Below are positions 49,285 to 57,322 of a DNA stretch of 64,000 nt, piece after piece. Below the pieces are notes generated by a model that made no database searches, had not been told where the DNA came from, and was given only the letters and a program-made list of their open reading frames with translations. Location: positions 1 through 64,000 of the forward strand of contig JACDNV010000012.1 in assembly GCA_017656425.1 (NCBI GenBank). Reading direction: 5' to 3'. Origin of the DNA: Candidatus Neomarinimicrobiota bacterium. GTDB taxonomy: Bacteria > Fidelibacterota > UBA2242 > B5-G15. The position numbers were made by a program, and so were the translations under genes. Positions within the stretch are counted from its first letter, which is position 1. The number at the start of each line of letters is the position of its first letter.

Positions 49285-49735
49285 AGAATTATTCAGTATA
49301 ATTGAAAATGGTGGATACAAAAAGATATTGATAATTGGAATTGGGAATGAACTTAGGGGAGACGACAGAGCAGGACTGATATTAGCTGAAAAGGTTTTTG
49401 AGAACCTAAGCATTTTTATCCCAACAATAAAAAAGATAATTGCAGGTACAAATCCAGAAAACTATATTGAGAAAATGATAAAATTCTCACCTGAATTGAT
49501 AATAATTTTCGATTCATCCGATTTCGGTGCTGAGCCAGGGACGGTTCAATTATTTAGAAGAGAAGATATAAGTAATAACTCAATAAGCACTCATGCTTAT
49601 AGCATAGGTATAATTGAAGATTATATAAAAAGGTCTATAAATTCTGATGTGTTTTATGTTTTAATACAGAAGAAAAATACTGAATTTGGCAGGAAAATAT
49701 CACGAGAAGTTCTAAAAGGCATTGAGGAATTCTAA
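49274..49735 (+). CDS. hycI: HycI/HyaD-type hydrogenase maturation protease
   Basis: Endopeptidase that removes the C-terminal tail of the hydrogenase large subunit after nickel insertion. The GIGNELRGDDRAGL block at the N-terminus has the conserved metal-sensing Asp/Glu, IIIFDSSDFGAEPGTV follows, and STHAYSIGIIEDYI supplies the conserved His. At 153 residues it is typical. The ATG at 49274 overlaps mbhN by 11 bases. It supports processing of the 31-residue tail seen on the large subunit. Confidence 0.93.
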   Translation: MNFKELFSIIENGGYKKILIIGIGNELRGDDRAGLILAEKVFENLSIFIPTIKKIIAGTNPENYIEKMIKFSPELIIIFDSSDFGAEPGTVQLFRREDISNNSISTHAYSIGIIEDYIKRSINSDVFYVLIQKKNTEFGRKISREVLKGIEEF

Positions 49736-49737
49736 AA

Positions 49738-51063
49738 TTGGAAAATTCGAATTCACTTTTTCCCTTCTATACAGTTAAGTCTTTAAGACACAGGATAGGC
49801 TGGATTATTAATCTTCGCTGGTTAGCGGTTTTTGCAATAATGACCGCCATTCCAATTGCCAGATATCTCTTTCGATTTGAAATTGATTATGAGAATATAT
49901 ATTTTATTTCCACCTTACTATTGGTTTTAAATATAATATACTTTTTCTTCTATAGATACTATCCTTTTACATCTTTTAGTCAGGAGGTTGTCTTTACAGA
50001 AATACAAATACTGCTGGATTTTGTAATTATTTCCTTTTTAATTCATTTTTCTGGCGGAATAGAAAATCCATTCTATTTTCTATATATAGTGAACATAATT
50101 TTGTCCGGTATACTTTTAAAGGGGATATTGCCATTTATCAATACTATATTTGCCTCTTTACTTTTAACTATGTGGACAATTCTCGAATATCTTGAAAAGG
50201 TCGATGTATACAACCTCTGGGAAAATGAACCAGATTTATCATATGTTATAGTATCCCTTGTGGCTTTTTATTTCCTTGCCTTTGCTTCAACATTACTTAT
50301 TGTCGATTTTATGAAAAGGTACAGAAAACTTAAATCGATCATTGATGATAAATCGAGTCAACTAGAAGAAACAATAAATGAAAGAGACAAAATTTTCAGG
50401 TTTACTGCCCATGAATTGAAATCCCCCATTACTACTCTGAAAAGTACGCTATCTGTATTAAATAAAGTTTATTCAGAAAAAATTGATAAGGAGGCGAGAG
50501 ATCTTCTTGATCGAGCTGAAAATCGAGTTGATCAGATACTGGATATGGTAAAGGATATGATTGAGATAACAAGGTACAAAAGACCAGAAGAAGAGGTTGT
50601 AAAACTTGAAGAGGTGGATTTTTGCAACTGGATTAATTCAATTCTTGAATCTCAAAAGATAGACGCAAAAAATAAAGGTATTGAGCTTAAAATTGGTCCA
50701 ATCTCATGTGCAAGGATAGTTATAGATACTAATAGTTTAAGTAAAATCGCAATTAATCTTGTAAACAACTCAATTAGATATACCAACCCAGGCGGTAAAG
50801 TAACTGTAACGCCTTTTGTTAATAATAAAGAATATGGTGTCATAGTTGAAGATACTGGTATCGGAATACCTGAAAATGAGATCGATAAGATTTTCAATGA
50901 ATTTTACAGAGGTAAAAACGCAAAAGAAATGGAACGATTGGGAACTGGACTGGGATTGTCTCTTGTAAAGCAAATTGTTGATAGATTGGGTGGGAATATT
51001 AGGGTAGAAAGCAAAGTAGGAGTTGGTAGTAAATTCATTGTTACATTACCTTTTGCTGAATAG
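49738..51063 (+). CDS. RegB/PrrB-like membrane sensor histidine kinase
   Basis: Sensor kinase with six predicted N-terminal membrane helices (about 20-200), then HisKA with FTAHELKSPITTLKS (His225) and HATPase_c (NLVNNSIRYTNPGG, EDTGIGIPENEID, GTGLGLSLVKQIV). Between helices 3 and 4 it has GGIENPF (106-112), matching the GGxxNPF quinone-binding motif of the RegB/PrrB redox sensor family. The RegB redox cysteine after the His box is absent. TTG start: GAGGAA lies 7 bases upstream. Directly after hycI, so it may sense quinone, membrane redox or H2-related state and adjust the operon. No response regulator lies nearby. Confidence 0.85.
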   Translation: MENSNSLFPFYTVKSLRHRIGWIINLRWLAVFAIMTAIPIARYLFRFEIDYENIYFISTLLLVLNIIYFFFYRYYPFTSFSQEVVFTEIQILLDFVIISFLIHFSGGIENPFYFLYIVNIILSGILLKGILPFINTIFASLLLTMWTILEYLEKVDVYNLWENEPDLSYVIVSLVAFYFLAFASTLLIVDFMKRYRKLKSIIDDKSSQLEETINERDKIFRFTAHELKSPITTLKSTLSVLNKVYSEKIDKEARDLLDRAENRVDQILDMVKDMIEITRYKRPEEEVVKLEEVDFCNWINSILESQKIDAKNKGIELKIGPISCARIVIDTNSLSKIAINLVNNSIRYTNPGGKVTVTPFVNNKEYGVIVEDTGIGIPENEIDKIFNEFYRGKNAKEMERLGTGLGLSLVKQIVDRLGGNIRVESKVGVGSKFIVTLPFAE

Positions 51064-51236
51064 TCCAATGGTTTCCCATAACTGAGAATAAATATTTGCA
51101 AATTTTCAAATTTAATCTTAAATACATAAAAACCCATACGTGGAGAATGTGGCATTATTTTTGTCGAAACTGGATATAGATGGTAGTTAAGTATTACAAA
51201 AAAAGATTGAATAAGTATTAGCAATAAAAGGCATAA

Positions 51237-52418
51237 ATGATGTTATCCTCACAGGTAAAAGGTTTCTTAGAAAATGCTTCCTGGATAAGGAGAATGTTTG
51301 AAATTGGACATGAGTTAAAAAAGAAATATGGTTATCAAAATGTGTTTGATTTTACCCTTGGTAATCCTGATTTACCTCCACCGGCTGACTTTAAAAAACA
51401 TTTAATTGAAGAAGCTAGTAAGGATGAACCATTTATACATGGCTATATGTCTAATGCGGGATATGAAGATACTAGGGAGGCAATTGCGAAAAATCTCTCC
51501 AATGAACTCGACATGGATTTTAATAAGAAAAACATTATTATGACATGCGGAGCAGCTGGAGGTATGAATGTTATACTGCGAGCAATTTTGAATCCTGGTG
51601 ATAAGGTTGTTATTTTGTCCCCATATTTTGTTGAGTATAAATTCTATATTTTAAATCACCAAGGGCAGGTTGTTATTTCTGAGACCGATGAGACTTTTTT
51701 ACCTAATATAGAAGATCTTGATAAAAAAATTGATGATAGGACGAAAGCAATTATAATAAATACTCCGAACAATCCCACTGGTAGAGTATATGAAGATATG
51801 ATTCTTATAGATTTGGGTGATCTATTGTTAAAGAAATCAAAGGAGTTTGGTAAGCCTATATATTTATTATCAGATGAGCCATATAAAAGGATTGTTTACT
51901 CAGATCATAAATTTTATCCACCAATCAAATACTATAGGAATACAATGATTGTAAATTCCTTCTCAAAGGATTTATCAATCCCTGGTGAAAGGATTGGTTA
52001 TATAGCAATGCCTCCTGATTTGGATGGGGTGAGAGAAATTATAGAGGCGTGTGTGTTGTGCAATAGGATTCTTGGTTTCATAAATGCACCGGCAATAATG
52101 CAGAGAGTTATTAAGAATCTTTTAAATTCTTTGGTGGATGTAAATTTATATATGAAAAGAAGGGATATTTTCTATAATTCCCTTATAGAGATGGGATATA
52201 AAGTTATTAAACCAGGTGGAACATTTTATATGTTTCCAGAATCACCGATTAAAGATGATATTGAATTTTCCAAGATTTTAATGAATGAGCAGGTTCTGGT
52301 CACCCCGGGTTCTGGATTTGGAAGAAAGGGTTATTTTAGAATTTCATATTGCCAAGATGAAAAAATAATTTTAAAATCCCTTGAAAGATTTTACAGTGCG
52401 ATAAAGAAAGTAGAATAG
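51237..52418 (+). CDS. Class I/II PLP-dependent aminotransferase
   Basis: Aspartate-aminotransferase-fold enzyme, 393 residues. Features: [13 protein letters not shown], the substrate/PLP block [29 protein letters not shown] (PLP/substrate Asn), [11 protein letters not shown] (Asp and Tyr to PLP), and [17 protein letters not shown] with the Schiff-base Lys. The exact amino donor cannot be read. Its place immediately before the VOR genes suggests conversion of branched-chain or other amino acids to 2-oxo acids. It is 12 bases from the ferredoxin subunit gene. Confidence 0.93.
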   Translation: MMLSSQVKGFLENASWIRRMFEIGHELKKKYGYQNVFDFTLGNPDLPPPADFKKHLIEEASKDEPFIHGYMSNAGYEDTREAIAKNLSNELDMDFNKKNIIMTCGAAGGMNVILRAILNPGDKVVILSPYFVEYKFYILNHQGQVVISETDETFLPNIEDLDKKIDDRTKAIIINTPNNPTGRVYEDMILIDLGDLLLKKSKEFGKPIYLLSDEPYKRIVYSDHKFYPPIKYYRNTMIVNSFSKDLSIPGERIGYIAMPPDLDGVREIIEACVLCNRILGFINAPAIMQRVIKNLLNSLVDVNLYMKRRDIFYNSLIEMGYKVIKPGGTFYMFPESPIKDDIEFSKILMNEQVLVTPGSGFGRKGYFRISYCQDEKIILKSLERFYSAIKKVE

Positions 52419-52429
52419 GAGTTATTTCT

Positions 52430-52768
52430 ATGGTTGAAAAGAAAATCGGAGGATATGTTGTTATTGATATAGAGGAATGCAAAGGATGTGGGTATTGTGT
52501 GGATGCATGTCCGGTGAAGGTGTTAATGCAGTCGGACAGATTCAATAGATATGGATATCATTACGCAGAATACATTGGAGAAGGTTGTACAGGTTGTGGT
52601 ATATGTTTCTATAATTGCCCAGAGCCGGGTGCTATAACAGTCTTTAAAAATTGGTCAGATATTAAAGAGAAAGCATTTTGTAAAAACTGCAATCAGGAAC
52701 AATTGGTGTTTAAGAAAAATGAGAAAAGTGATATATTATATTGTACTAAATGTTTAAAGCCTATATAA
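52430..52768 (+). CDS. VOR/KOR ferredoxin-type delta subunit with C-terminal zinc ribbon
   Basis: Two-cluster ferredoxin subunit of 2-oxoacid:ferredoxin oxidoreductase. Clusters: [12 protein letters not shown] and [12 protein letters not shown]. The C-terminal 35 residues add a putative zinc ribbon (FCKNC ... YCTKC), not part of the standard VorD/KorD fold. At 112 residues. GGAG upstream of the ATG. It is followed by the alpha subunit gene. Confidence 0.88.
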   Translation: MVEKKIGGYVVIDIEECKGCGYCVDACPVKVLMQSDRFNRYGYHYAEYIGEGCTGCGICFYNCPEPGAITVFKNWSDIKEKAFCKNCNQEQLVFKKNEKSDILYCTKCLKPI

Positions 52769-52784
52769 ACGATTGGGAGTATTA

Positions 52785-53837
52785 ATGACGATTCAATTTT
52801 TAAAGGGGAATGAGGCTGTTGTAAAAGGAGCGATACTGGCAGGTTGCAGGGCTTTTTTCGGATATCCAATCACCCCTGCCAGTGAAATAGCCCATGCGGC
52901 AGCTTATTATATGCCCCTTGTAGGGGGTACATTTTTACAGGCTGAAAGCGAAATAGCTGCAATAAACATGGTTTATGGCGCAGCATCTACTGGTATCAGG
53001 GTTATGACTGCATCGTCAGGTCCTGGTATTAGCCTAAAGCAGGAAGGTATTTCATATCTTGCTGGAGCAGAATTGCCATGTGTTATTGTCGATATAATGA
53101 GGGGTGGACCAGGCCTTGGCAATATTGCTCCTGACCAAAGTGATTACAATCAGGTGGTGAAGGGAGGAGGACATGGACCTTATAAGAATATAGTTCTGGC
53201 TCCCAATTCTGTCCAGGAAATGTTTGATTTTGGAATTTTAGCATTCGAACTTGCAGACAGATATAGAAATCCTGTTTTTATACTCGCTGATGGATTTATC
53301 GGCCAGATGATGGAGTCAGTTAGTGTATATGCCCCTGAAGTCAATGAGCCTGAGAAAAACTGGGCGGTAAAGGGAACTAAAGAAACAATGGATAACCTGA
53401 TTACATCTATAGAACTGGATCCGGAGATGCTTGAGAAACATGTTTCGAAGCTACAGCAAAAATATAAGATAATTGAGGAGCAGGAAGTTAGATATGAAGA
53501 CTACTTTATTGAGGATGCACGGATATTGATTGTTGCCTTTGGAATAGTGTCAAGAATAGTACAAACTGTCGTTGATGAATTGAGAGACGGTGGAGAAAGA
53601 GTTGGAATGTTCCGACCTATTACTTTATTTCCTTTTCCTTATGAAAAAATTGGAGAGTTGGCAGATAAAGTTGATGCTTTTCTTGTAGTTGAGATGAGTA
53701 ATGGACAGATGCTTGATGATGTCAGGCTTGCAGTAAATGGGAAAAAGCCTGTTTTCTTATATAACAGGATGGGAGGAGTCGTACCAACTACAAGGGAGAT
53801 AAATAATAAAGTTATGGAGATACTGAGGGGATTATGA
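52785..53837 (+). CDS. vorB: 2-oxoacid:ferredoxin oxidoreductase alpha subunit (VorB-like)
   Basis: Alpha subunit of VOR/KOR-type oxidoreductase: [55 protein letters not shown] (the pyrimidine-binding part), [26 protein letters not shown], and C-terminal [16 protein letters not shown]. The DQSDYNQV block is typical of the branched-chain (3-methyl-2-oxobutanoate) type. The ATG at 52785 with GGGAG upstream is preferred over a TTG at 52773. At 350 residues. The reaction is oxidative decarboxylation of the 2-oxo acid to acyl-CoA with ferredoxin reduction. Confidence 0.93.
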   Translation: MTIQFLKGNEAVVKGAILAGCRAFFGYPITPASEIAHAAAYYMPLVGGTFLQAESEIAAINMVYGAASTGIRVMTASSGPGISLKQEGISYLAGAELPCVIVDIMRGGPGLGNIAPDQSDYNQVVKGGGHGPYKNIVLAPNSVQEMFDFGILAFELADRYRNPVFILADGFIGQMMESVSVYAPEVNEPEKNWAVKGTKETMDNLITSIELDPEMLEKHVSKLQQKYKIIEEQEVRYEDYFIEDARILIVAFGIVSRIVQTVVDELRDGGERVGMFRPITLFPFPYEKIGELADKVDAFLVVEMSNGQMLDDVRLAVNGKKPVFLYNRMGGVVPTTREINNKVMEILRGL

Positions 53838-55273
53838 ATATAAATGTTTTAACAAAATCAGAATCTTTTTATAATGTATACGAAAGAAAGCCAGGGGCAG
53901 ATAAACATGTCACTCACTACTGCCCAGGATGTGGGCATGGTATAATTCATAAGATAATTGCAGAAGCCCTGGATGATCTTGGAGTTAGAGACAAAACGAT
54001 ATTCATTAGTCCGGTGGGTTGCAGTGTATTTGCTTATTACTATTTTCACACAGGGAATATACAAGTCGCCCATGGGAGAGCACCTGCAGTGGCTACGGGG
54101 ATAAAAAGAGCACTCCCTGATTCAGTAGTAATTAGCTATCAGGGAGATGGGGATCTGGCGGCAATTGGAGGGCTGGAGATCCTTCATGCTGCAAATAGGG
54201 GTGAAGGTTTTACTGTGATATTTATAAATAATGCAATTTATGGTATGACTGGGGGGCAAATGGCTCCAACGACTTTAATTGGTCAGACTACTGCAACCAC
54301 ACCTCGAGGTAGGGACCCTCAGAATGACGGTTATCCAATCAGGATGAGTGAAATTATTGCTACCCTTGAGGCACCTGTATATGTGGAGAGAGTAATGTTA
54401 TCTGATTCAAAAAATATTATGAGAGCAAGAAATGCTATCAGGAAAGCTCTTAAAATACAGGTTGAAAAAAATGGGTTTTCTTTCATTGAAGTTCTTTCTC
54501 CCTGCCCATCTGGCTGGAAAATGTCACCGCTGCAGGCGAAAAAGTGGGTTGGTGAAGTGCTAAGTTCCTATTTCCCTGTAGGTGTGATGAAGGATATTTC
54601 ATCAGAATTTAAAGGAAGAAATAAAGTAAAGAAGGAATTATCAAGAGATGAAATACTTGATGTACTCGGTGTTAATGTGACTGAAAAAATAAGACCGGAG
54701 ATAAAAGAATATTCTAAAAGAGAGGTATCTAAAGAAATCAAAATTGCTGGTTTTGGCGGACAGGGCGTATTGAGCCTTGGAATAGTGCTGGCATATATGG
54801 GTGTGAAACATGGCTATAAAGTAAGTTGGCTACCTTCCTATGGACCTGAAATGAGGGGTGGAACGGCAAATTGCCATGTGAAGATTTCCAATAAAAAAAT
54901 TGGTTCTCCTGTAGTTTCATATCCAACTGTTTTAATTGCCATGAACAGACCTTCTCTTGACAAATTCGAGAATGATGTAATATCTGGTGGTGTTATATTT
55001 TATGATAGCTCATTGATTGATAGTGCGCCATCGAGGGAGGATGTAACTATCATTCCAATACCTGCTACTAGGATTGCTGATGAGATTGGCAGTACTAAGA
55101 TGGCAAATATGGTAATGATAGGAGCTTTTGTAAAGTATTTTGATCTAATGGATATCGATTACATAGTTATTTCGCTTGATGAGGTTATGAAATCAAAAAA
55201 ATTGGTTGATATGAATAAACTGGCAATCAGAAAGGGTGTAGAATATTTATTCGATAACATTTTAAAAAGTTAA
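53834..55273 (+). CDS. vorA: 2-oxoacid:ferredoxin oxidoreductase beta-gamma fusion (VorA-type)
   Basis: Single polypeptide joining the beta and gamma subunits. Beta (about 1-260): [29 protein letters not shown] with the TPP-binding GDGD...[11 protein letters not shown], and SPCPSGW. Linker at about 260-300. Gamma (about 302-479): [35 protein letters not shown], and a C-terminal Met/Lys-rich helix. Beta and gamma are normally separate or joined differently, so the fusion fixes subunit stoichiometry. TPP site looks complete. Overlaps the alpha gene by 4 bases. The operon may end here; no clear terminator is seen. Confidence 0.92.
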   Translation: MNINVLTKSESFYNVYERKPGADKHVTHYCPGCGHGIIHKIIAEALDDLGVRDKTIFISPVGCSVFAYYYFHTGNIQVAHGRAPAVATGIKRALPDSVVISYQGDGDLAAIGGLEILHAANRGEGFTVIFINNAIYGMTGGQMAPTTLIGQTTATTPRGRDPQNDGYPIRMSEIIATLEAPVYVERVMLSDSKNIMRARNAIRKALKIQVEKNGFSFIEVLSPCPSGWKMSPLQAKKWVGEVLSSYFPVGVMKDISSEFKGRNKVKKELSRDEILDVLGVNVTEKIRPEIKEYSKREVSKEIKIAGFGGQGVLSLGIVLAYMGVKHGYKVSWLPSYGPEMRGGTANCHVKISNKKIGSPVVSYPTVLIAMNRPSLDKFENDVISGGVIFYDSSLIDSAPSREDVTIIPIPATRIADEIGSTKMANMVMIGAFVKYFDLMDIDYIVISLDEVMKSKKLVDMNKLAIRKGVEYLFDNILKS

Positions 55274-55372
55274 AGATTAAAGCTTAAAGATCTCGATAAT
55301 TCACAATGTTTTACAAATAAATCTTGTGAGTCTTTTTATTTGTTTAGAAATTAAAAAGAAAATCAGGGGGAT

Positions 55373-55759
55373 ATGATGTCACGAGAGATTCATCCAAATC
55401 AATCTTATAAGGATAAGTTACTAAAATTAATACCCAGCGAGATTGTTGGTGCTTACATGGTTATACAGGGTATTTTGAGTGGACAAAATATATTAATCGG
55501 GGACAAGGATATTACGGCCAGCTTCAATTGGGCAATATTTATAATTATTTTCCTCTTGACACCACTATTTTTGCTTAGAGTTCACAATGTAAGAAAAACG
55601 AGCCAATTAATAATAACAAGTATATCTTTTATTATATGGGGATATTCTCTCGGTGGTCCCTTTGCTGTATCGGGTCTCTACCAACCTCAAATTGCATCGA
55701 TTTTACTTGTCCTGTGGACACTGATTATTCCACTTGCTATAAAGACGAAAACGAGTTGA
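55373..55759 (+). CDS. Small four-helix membrane protein
   Basis: Unrecognised 128-residue protein with about four predicted membrane helices (near 22-36, 52-72, 78-100 and 105-124) and a polar N-terminus SREIHPNQSYKDKLLKLIPSEIV. The KLIPSEIVGAYM start of helix 1 is a pattern seen in uncharacterised bacterial membrane proteins. AGGGGG precedes the ATG. It stands alone between the VOR operon and the tRNA gene. Confidence 0.7.
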   Translation: MMSREIHPNQSYKDKLLKLIPSEIVGAYMVIQGILSGQNILIGDKDITASFNWAIFIIIFLLTPLFLLRVHNVRKTSQLIITSISFIIWGYSLGGPFAVSGLYQPQIASILLVLWTLIIPLAIKTKTS

Positions 55760-55909
55760 TTGATATATCAAAATATTTTCAAACTTAAATCTTTTTTCAT
55801 TCGTTTTACATCAAAATTTTATACTTCAGTGAATTAGCGAGAAGAATAATACCTGTTGATTTAGAATATTCTTATCAGTAAATTTTTTTGCTTTATTTAA
55901 AGATGAAAC

Positions 55910-55983
55910 GGGCGATTAGCTCAGCTGGTTAGAGCGTCCCGTTCACATCGGGAAGGTCATCCGTTCGAGTCGGATATCGCCCA
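55910..55983 (+). tRNA. tRNA-Val (anticodon CAC)
   Basis: Complete cloverleaf: acceptor GGGCGAT / ATCGCCC, D-arm GCTC...GAGC, anticodon stem TCCCG / CGGGA with loop TTCACAT (anticodon CAC, reading GUG), T-arm ATCCG / CGGAT with TTCGAGT loop. The 3' CCA is not encoded (A then CG follow). Confidence 0.96.
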
Positions 55984-56041
55984 CGTTATGTGTGGTAAAC
56001 TAAAATTGATTGAATATAATTTTTTAAACATACCGATAGAG

Positions 56042-56068
56042 ATTGCACCTTCGTGGTGCAATTTTTTT
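56042..56068 (+). terminator. Rho-independent terminator after tRNA-Val
   Basis: Stem ATTGCACC / GGTGCAAT around a TTCGT loop, followed by a T run. Placed 59 bases after the tRNA and 22 bases before the next gene, so it ends the tRNA transcript. Confidence 0.9.
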
Positions 56069-56089
56069 ATATAAAGATAGGGAGGTGAG

Positions 56090-56902
56090 ATGCTTAAAGA
56101 ACTTGAAGACTTAGTTAAATTGCAGAGAATTGATAATCAGTTAATGAGAATAACTGGGTTAAAAGGTGATTTACCTCAGCTTGTAGATGCCTTAAGTTCG
56201 GAACTAGGAGAACTTGAAAAATCTCTGGATGCTGATAAGGAGAGAATGGAAGAGGTAAAGAAGATGATGAAGCAACTTGGGAGTAAAATTGAAGAAGATA
56301 AGGTCAAACTGGAGAAATATCAGGACCAGTTGTATCTTGTAACTTCCAATAAAGAATACGATGCAATAACTGCTGAAATTGATTATATGAAACAAGAAAT
56401 AAGCAAAGCAGAATATGAGATACTTGAATTGAGTGAAGAGTTAGAAAAGTTAAATGAATCAATAAAAAACAAAGAAATCGCTATGACTGAGAAGAAAAAG
56501 GAATTAGAAGAGAAAAAAGCAGAATTAAAGAATACCGATGAGAAAACAAAGGAAGAGGAATCCAAGCTGAGAAAAGATAGAGAGGTACTGGTAGAAAGAA
56601 TTCCTATAAGGTATTTAAGAGAATATGAACGTGTAGCAAAAGCTCGAAATGGAGTAGCGGTAGTCCCAATAAATCAGGTTTATGAGGTTATAAGAGACAA
56701 AAATGGGAACATTATAGACCAGATTGAAATGGAAGTATCATGTGGTGGATGTCATAAGATAGTTCCACCACAGAAGTTTATTGAAATTAAAGCTGGAGAT
56801 AAAATATTTCGTTGTGAATCCTGTGGTAGATTGCTTTACTGGGATGAAAAAGAGAGTGTTATTCTAAAAGATGATTTACATGAGGATGAAGAATTTATCT
56901 GA
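56090..56902 (+). CDS. Coiled-coil protein with C4 zinc ribbon (CT398/DUF164-like)
   Basis: A 270-residue protein: about 175 residues of long antiparallel coiled coil (heptads rich in Glu/Lys/Leu, about 5-175), then a conserved hinge (RIPIRYLREYERVAKARNGVAVVP) and a C4 zinc ribbon, CGGC ... CESC (about 215-250). This is the zf-RING_7/DUF164 family, widespread in bacteria; its role is poorly defined (possible nucleic-acid or secretion-related scaffold). Very strong GGGAGGTGAG ribosome site. Its stop codon overlaps the 5' end of rnpB by about 2 bases. Confidence 0.9.
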   Translation: MLKELEDLVKLQRIDNQLMRITGLKGDLPQLVDALSSELGELEKSLDADKERMEEVKKMMKQLGSKIEEDKVKLEKYQDQLYLVTSNKEYDAITAEIDYMKQEISKAEYEILELSEELEKLNESIKNKEIAMTEKKKELEEKKAELKNTDEKTKEEESKLRKDREVLVERIPIRYLREYERVAKARNGVAVVPINQVYEVIRDKNGNIIDQIEMEVSCGGCHKIVPPQKFIEIKAGDKIFRCESCGRLLYWDEKESVILKDDLHEDEEFI

Positions 56903-57303
56903 AGCTGGTCGGGTAGCCGCTCCAGCACGCTCTTTGAGCTGGGGAGGAAAGTCCGAACTCCGCAGGGCAGGGTGCTCCGTAATACGGAGTCGCCGTGAGG
57001 CGGGGAAAGTGCCACAGAAACAATACCGCCCCTATTAGGGGGTAAGGGTGAAATGGTGCGTCCTGCAATTAAGCGGGATATCCCACAAAAAGTGGGAGAG
57101 TAAGAGCGCACCGTCCCAACTGCGAAGTTGGGAGCAGGGCAAACCCCACCCGGAGCAAGACCAAGTAGGGAAGAGGGATTGCCCGTCCCGTTTGATTCCC
57201 GGGTAGGTCGCTTAATCCCGGCCGAAAGGTCGAGGGTAGATAAATGGCTACCATCCCGACAGCATATTGTCGGGATACAGAATTCGGCTTATAGACCAGC
57301 TTC
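56901..57303 (+). ncRNA. rnpB: RNase P RNA (class A)
   Basis: Catalytic RNA that removes 5' leaders from tRNA precursors. The 5' end GAAGCTGGTC pairs with the 3' end GACCAGCTTC (P1). Universal motifs are present in order: GAGGAAAGTCCGAACTCC, ACAGAAA, GCAAGACCAAGTAGGG, GAGGGTAGATAAATGGCT and ACAGAATTCGGCTTA. It is far GC-richer than its surroundings, as structural RNA in AT-rich genomes usually is. Exact ends are inferred from P1. Confidence 0.96.
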
Positions 57304-57322
57304 AGATAATTTTTTTGATATT

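Noticed and set aside
55274-55372. Possible terminator TTCACAA...TTGTGAG after the VOR genes
   Set aside because: The stem is short, the loop long and the T-run displaced; too weak to call.
57128-57322. Open reading frame extending recJ upstream by 65 codons
   Set aside because: It lies within the RNase P RNA gene, whose universal motifs and P1 pairing are clear; the RecJ domain starts at MTLKYRW (57323).
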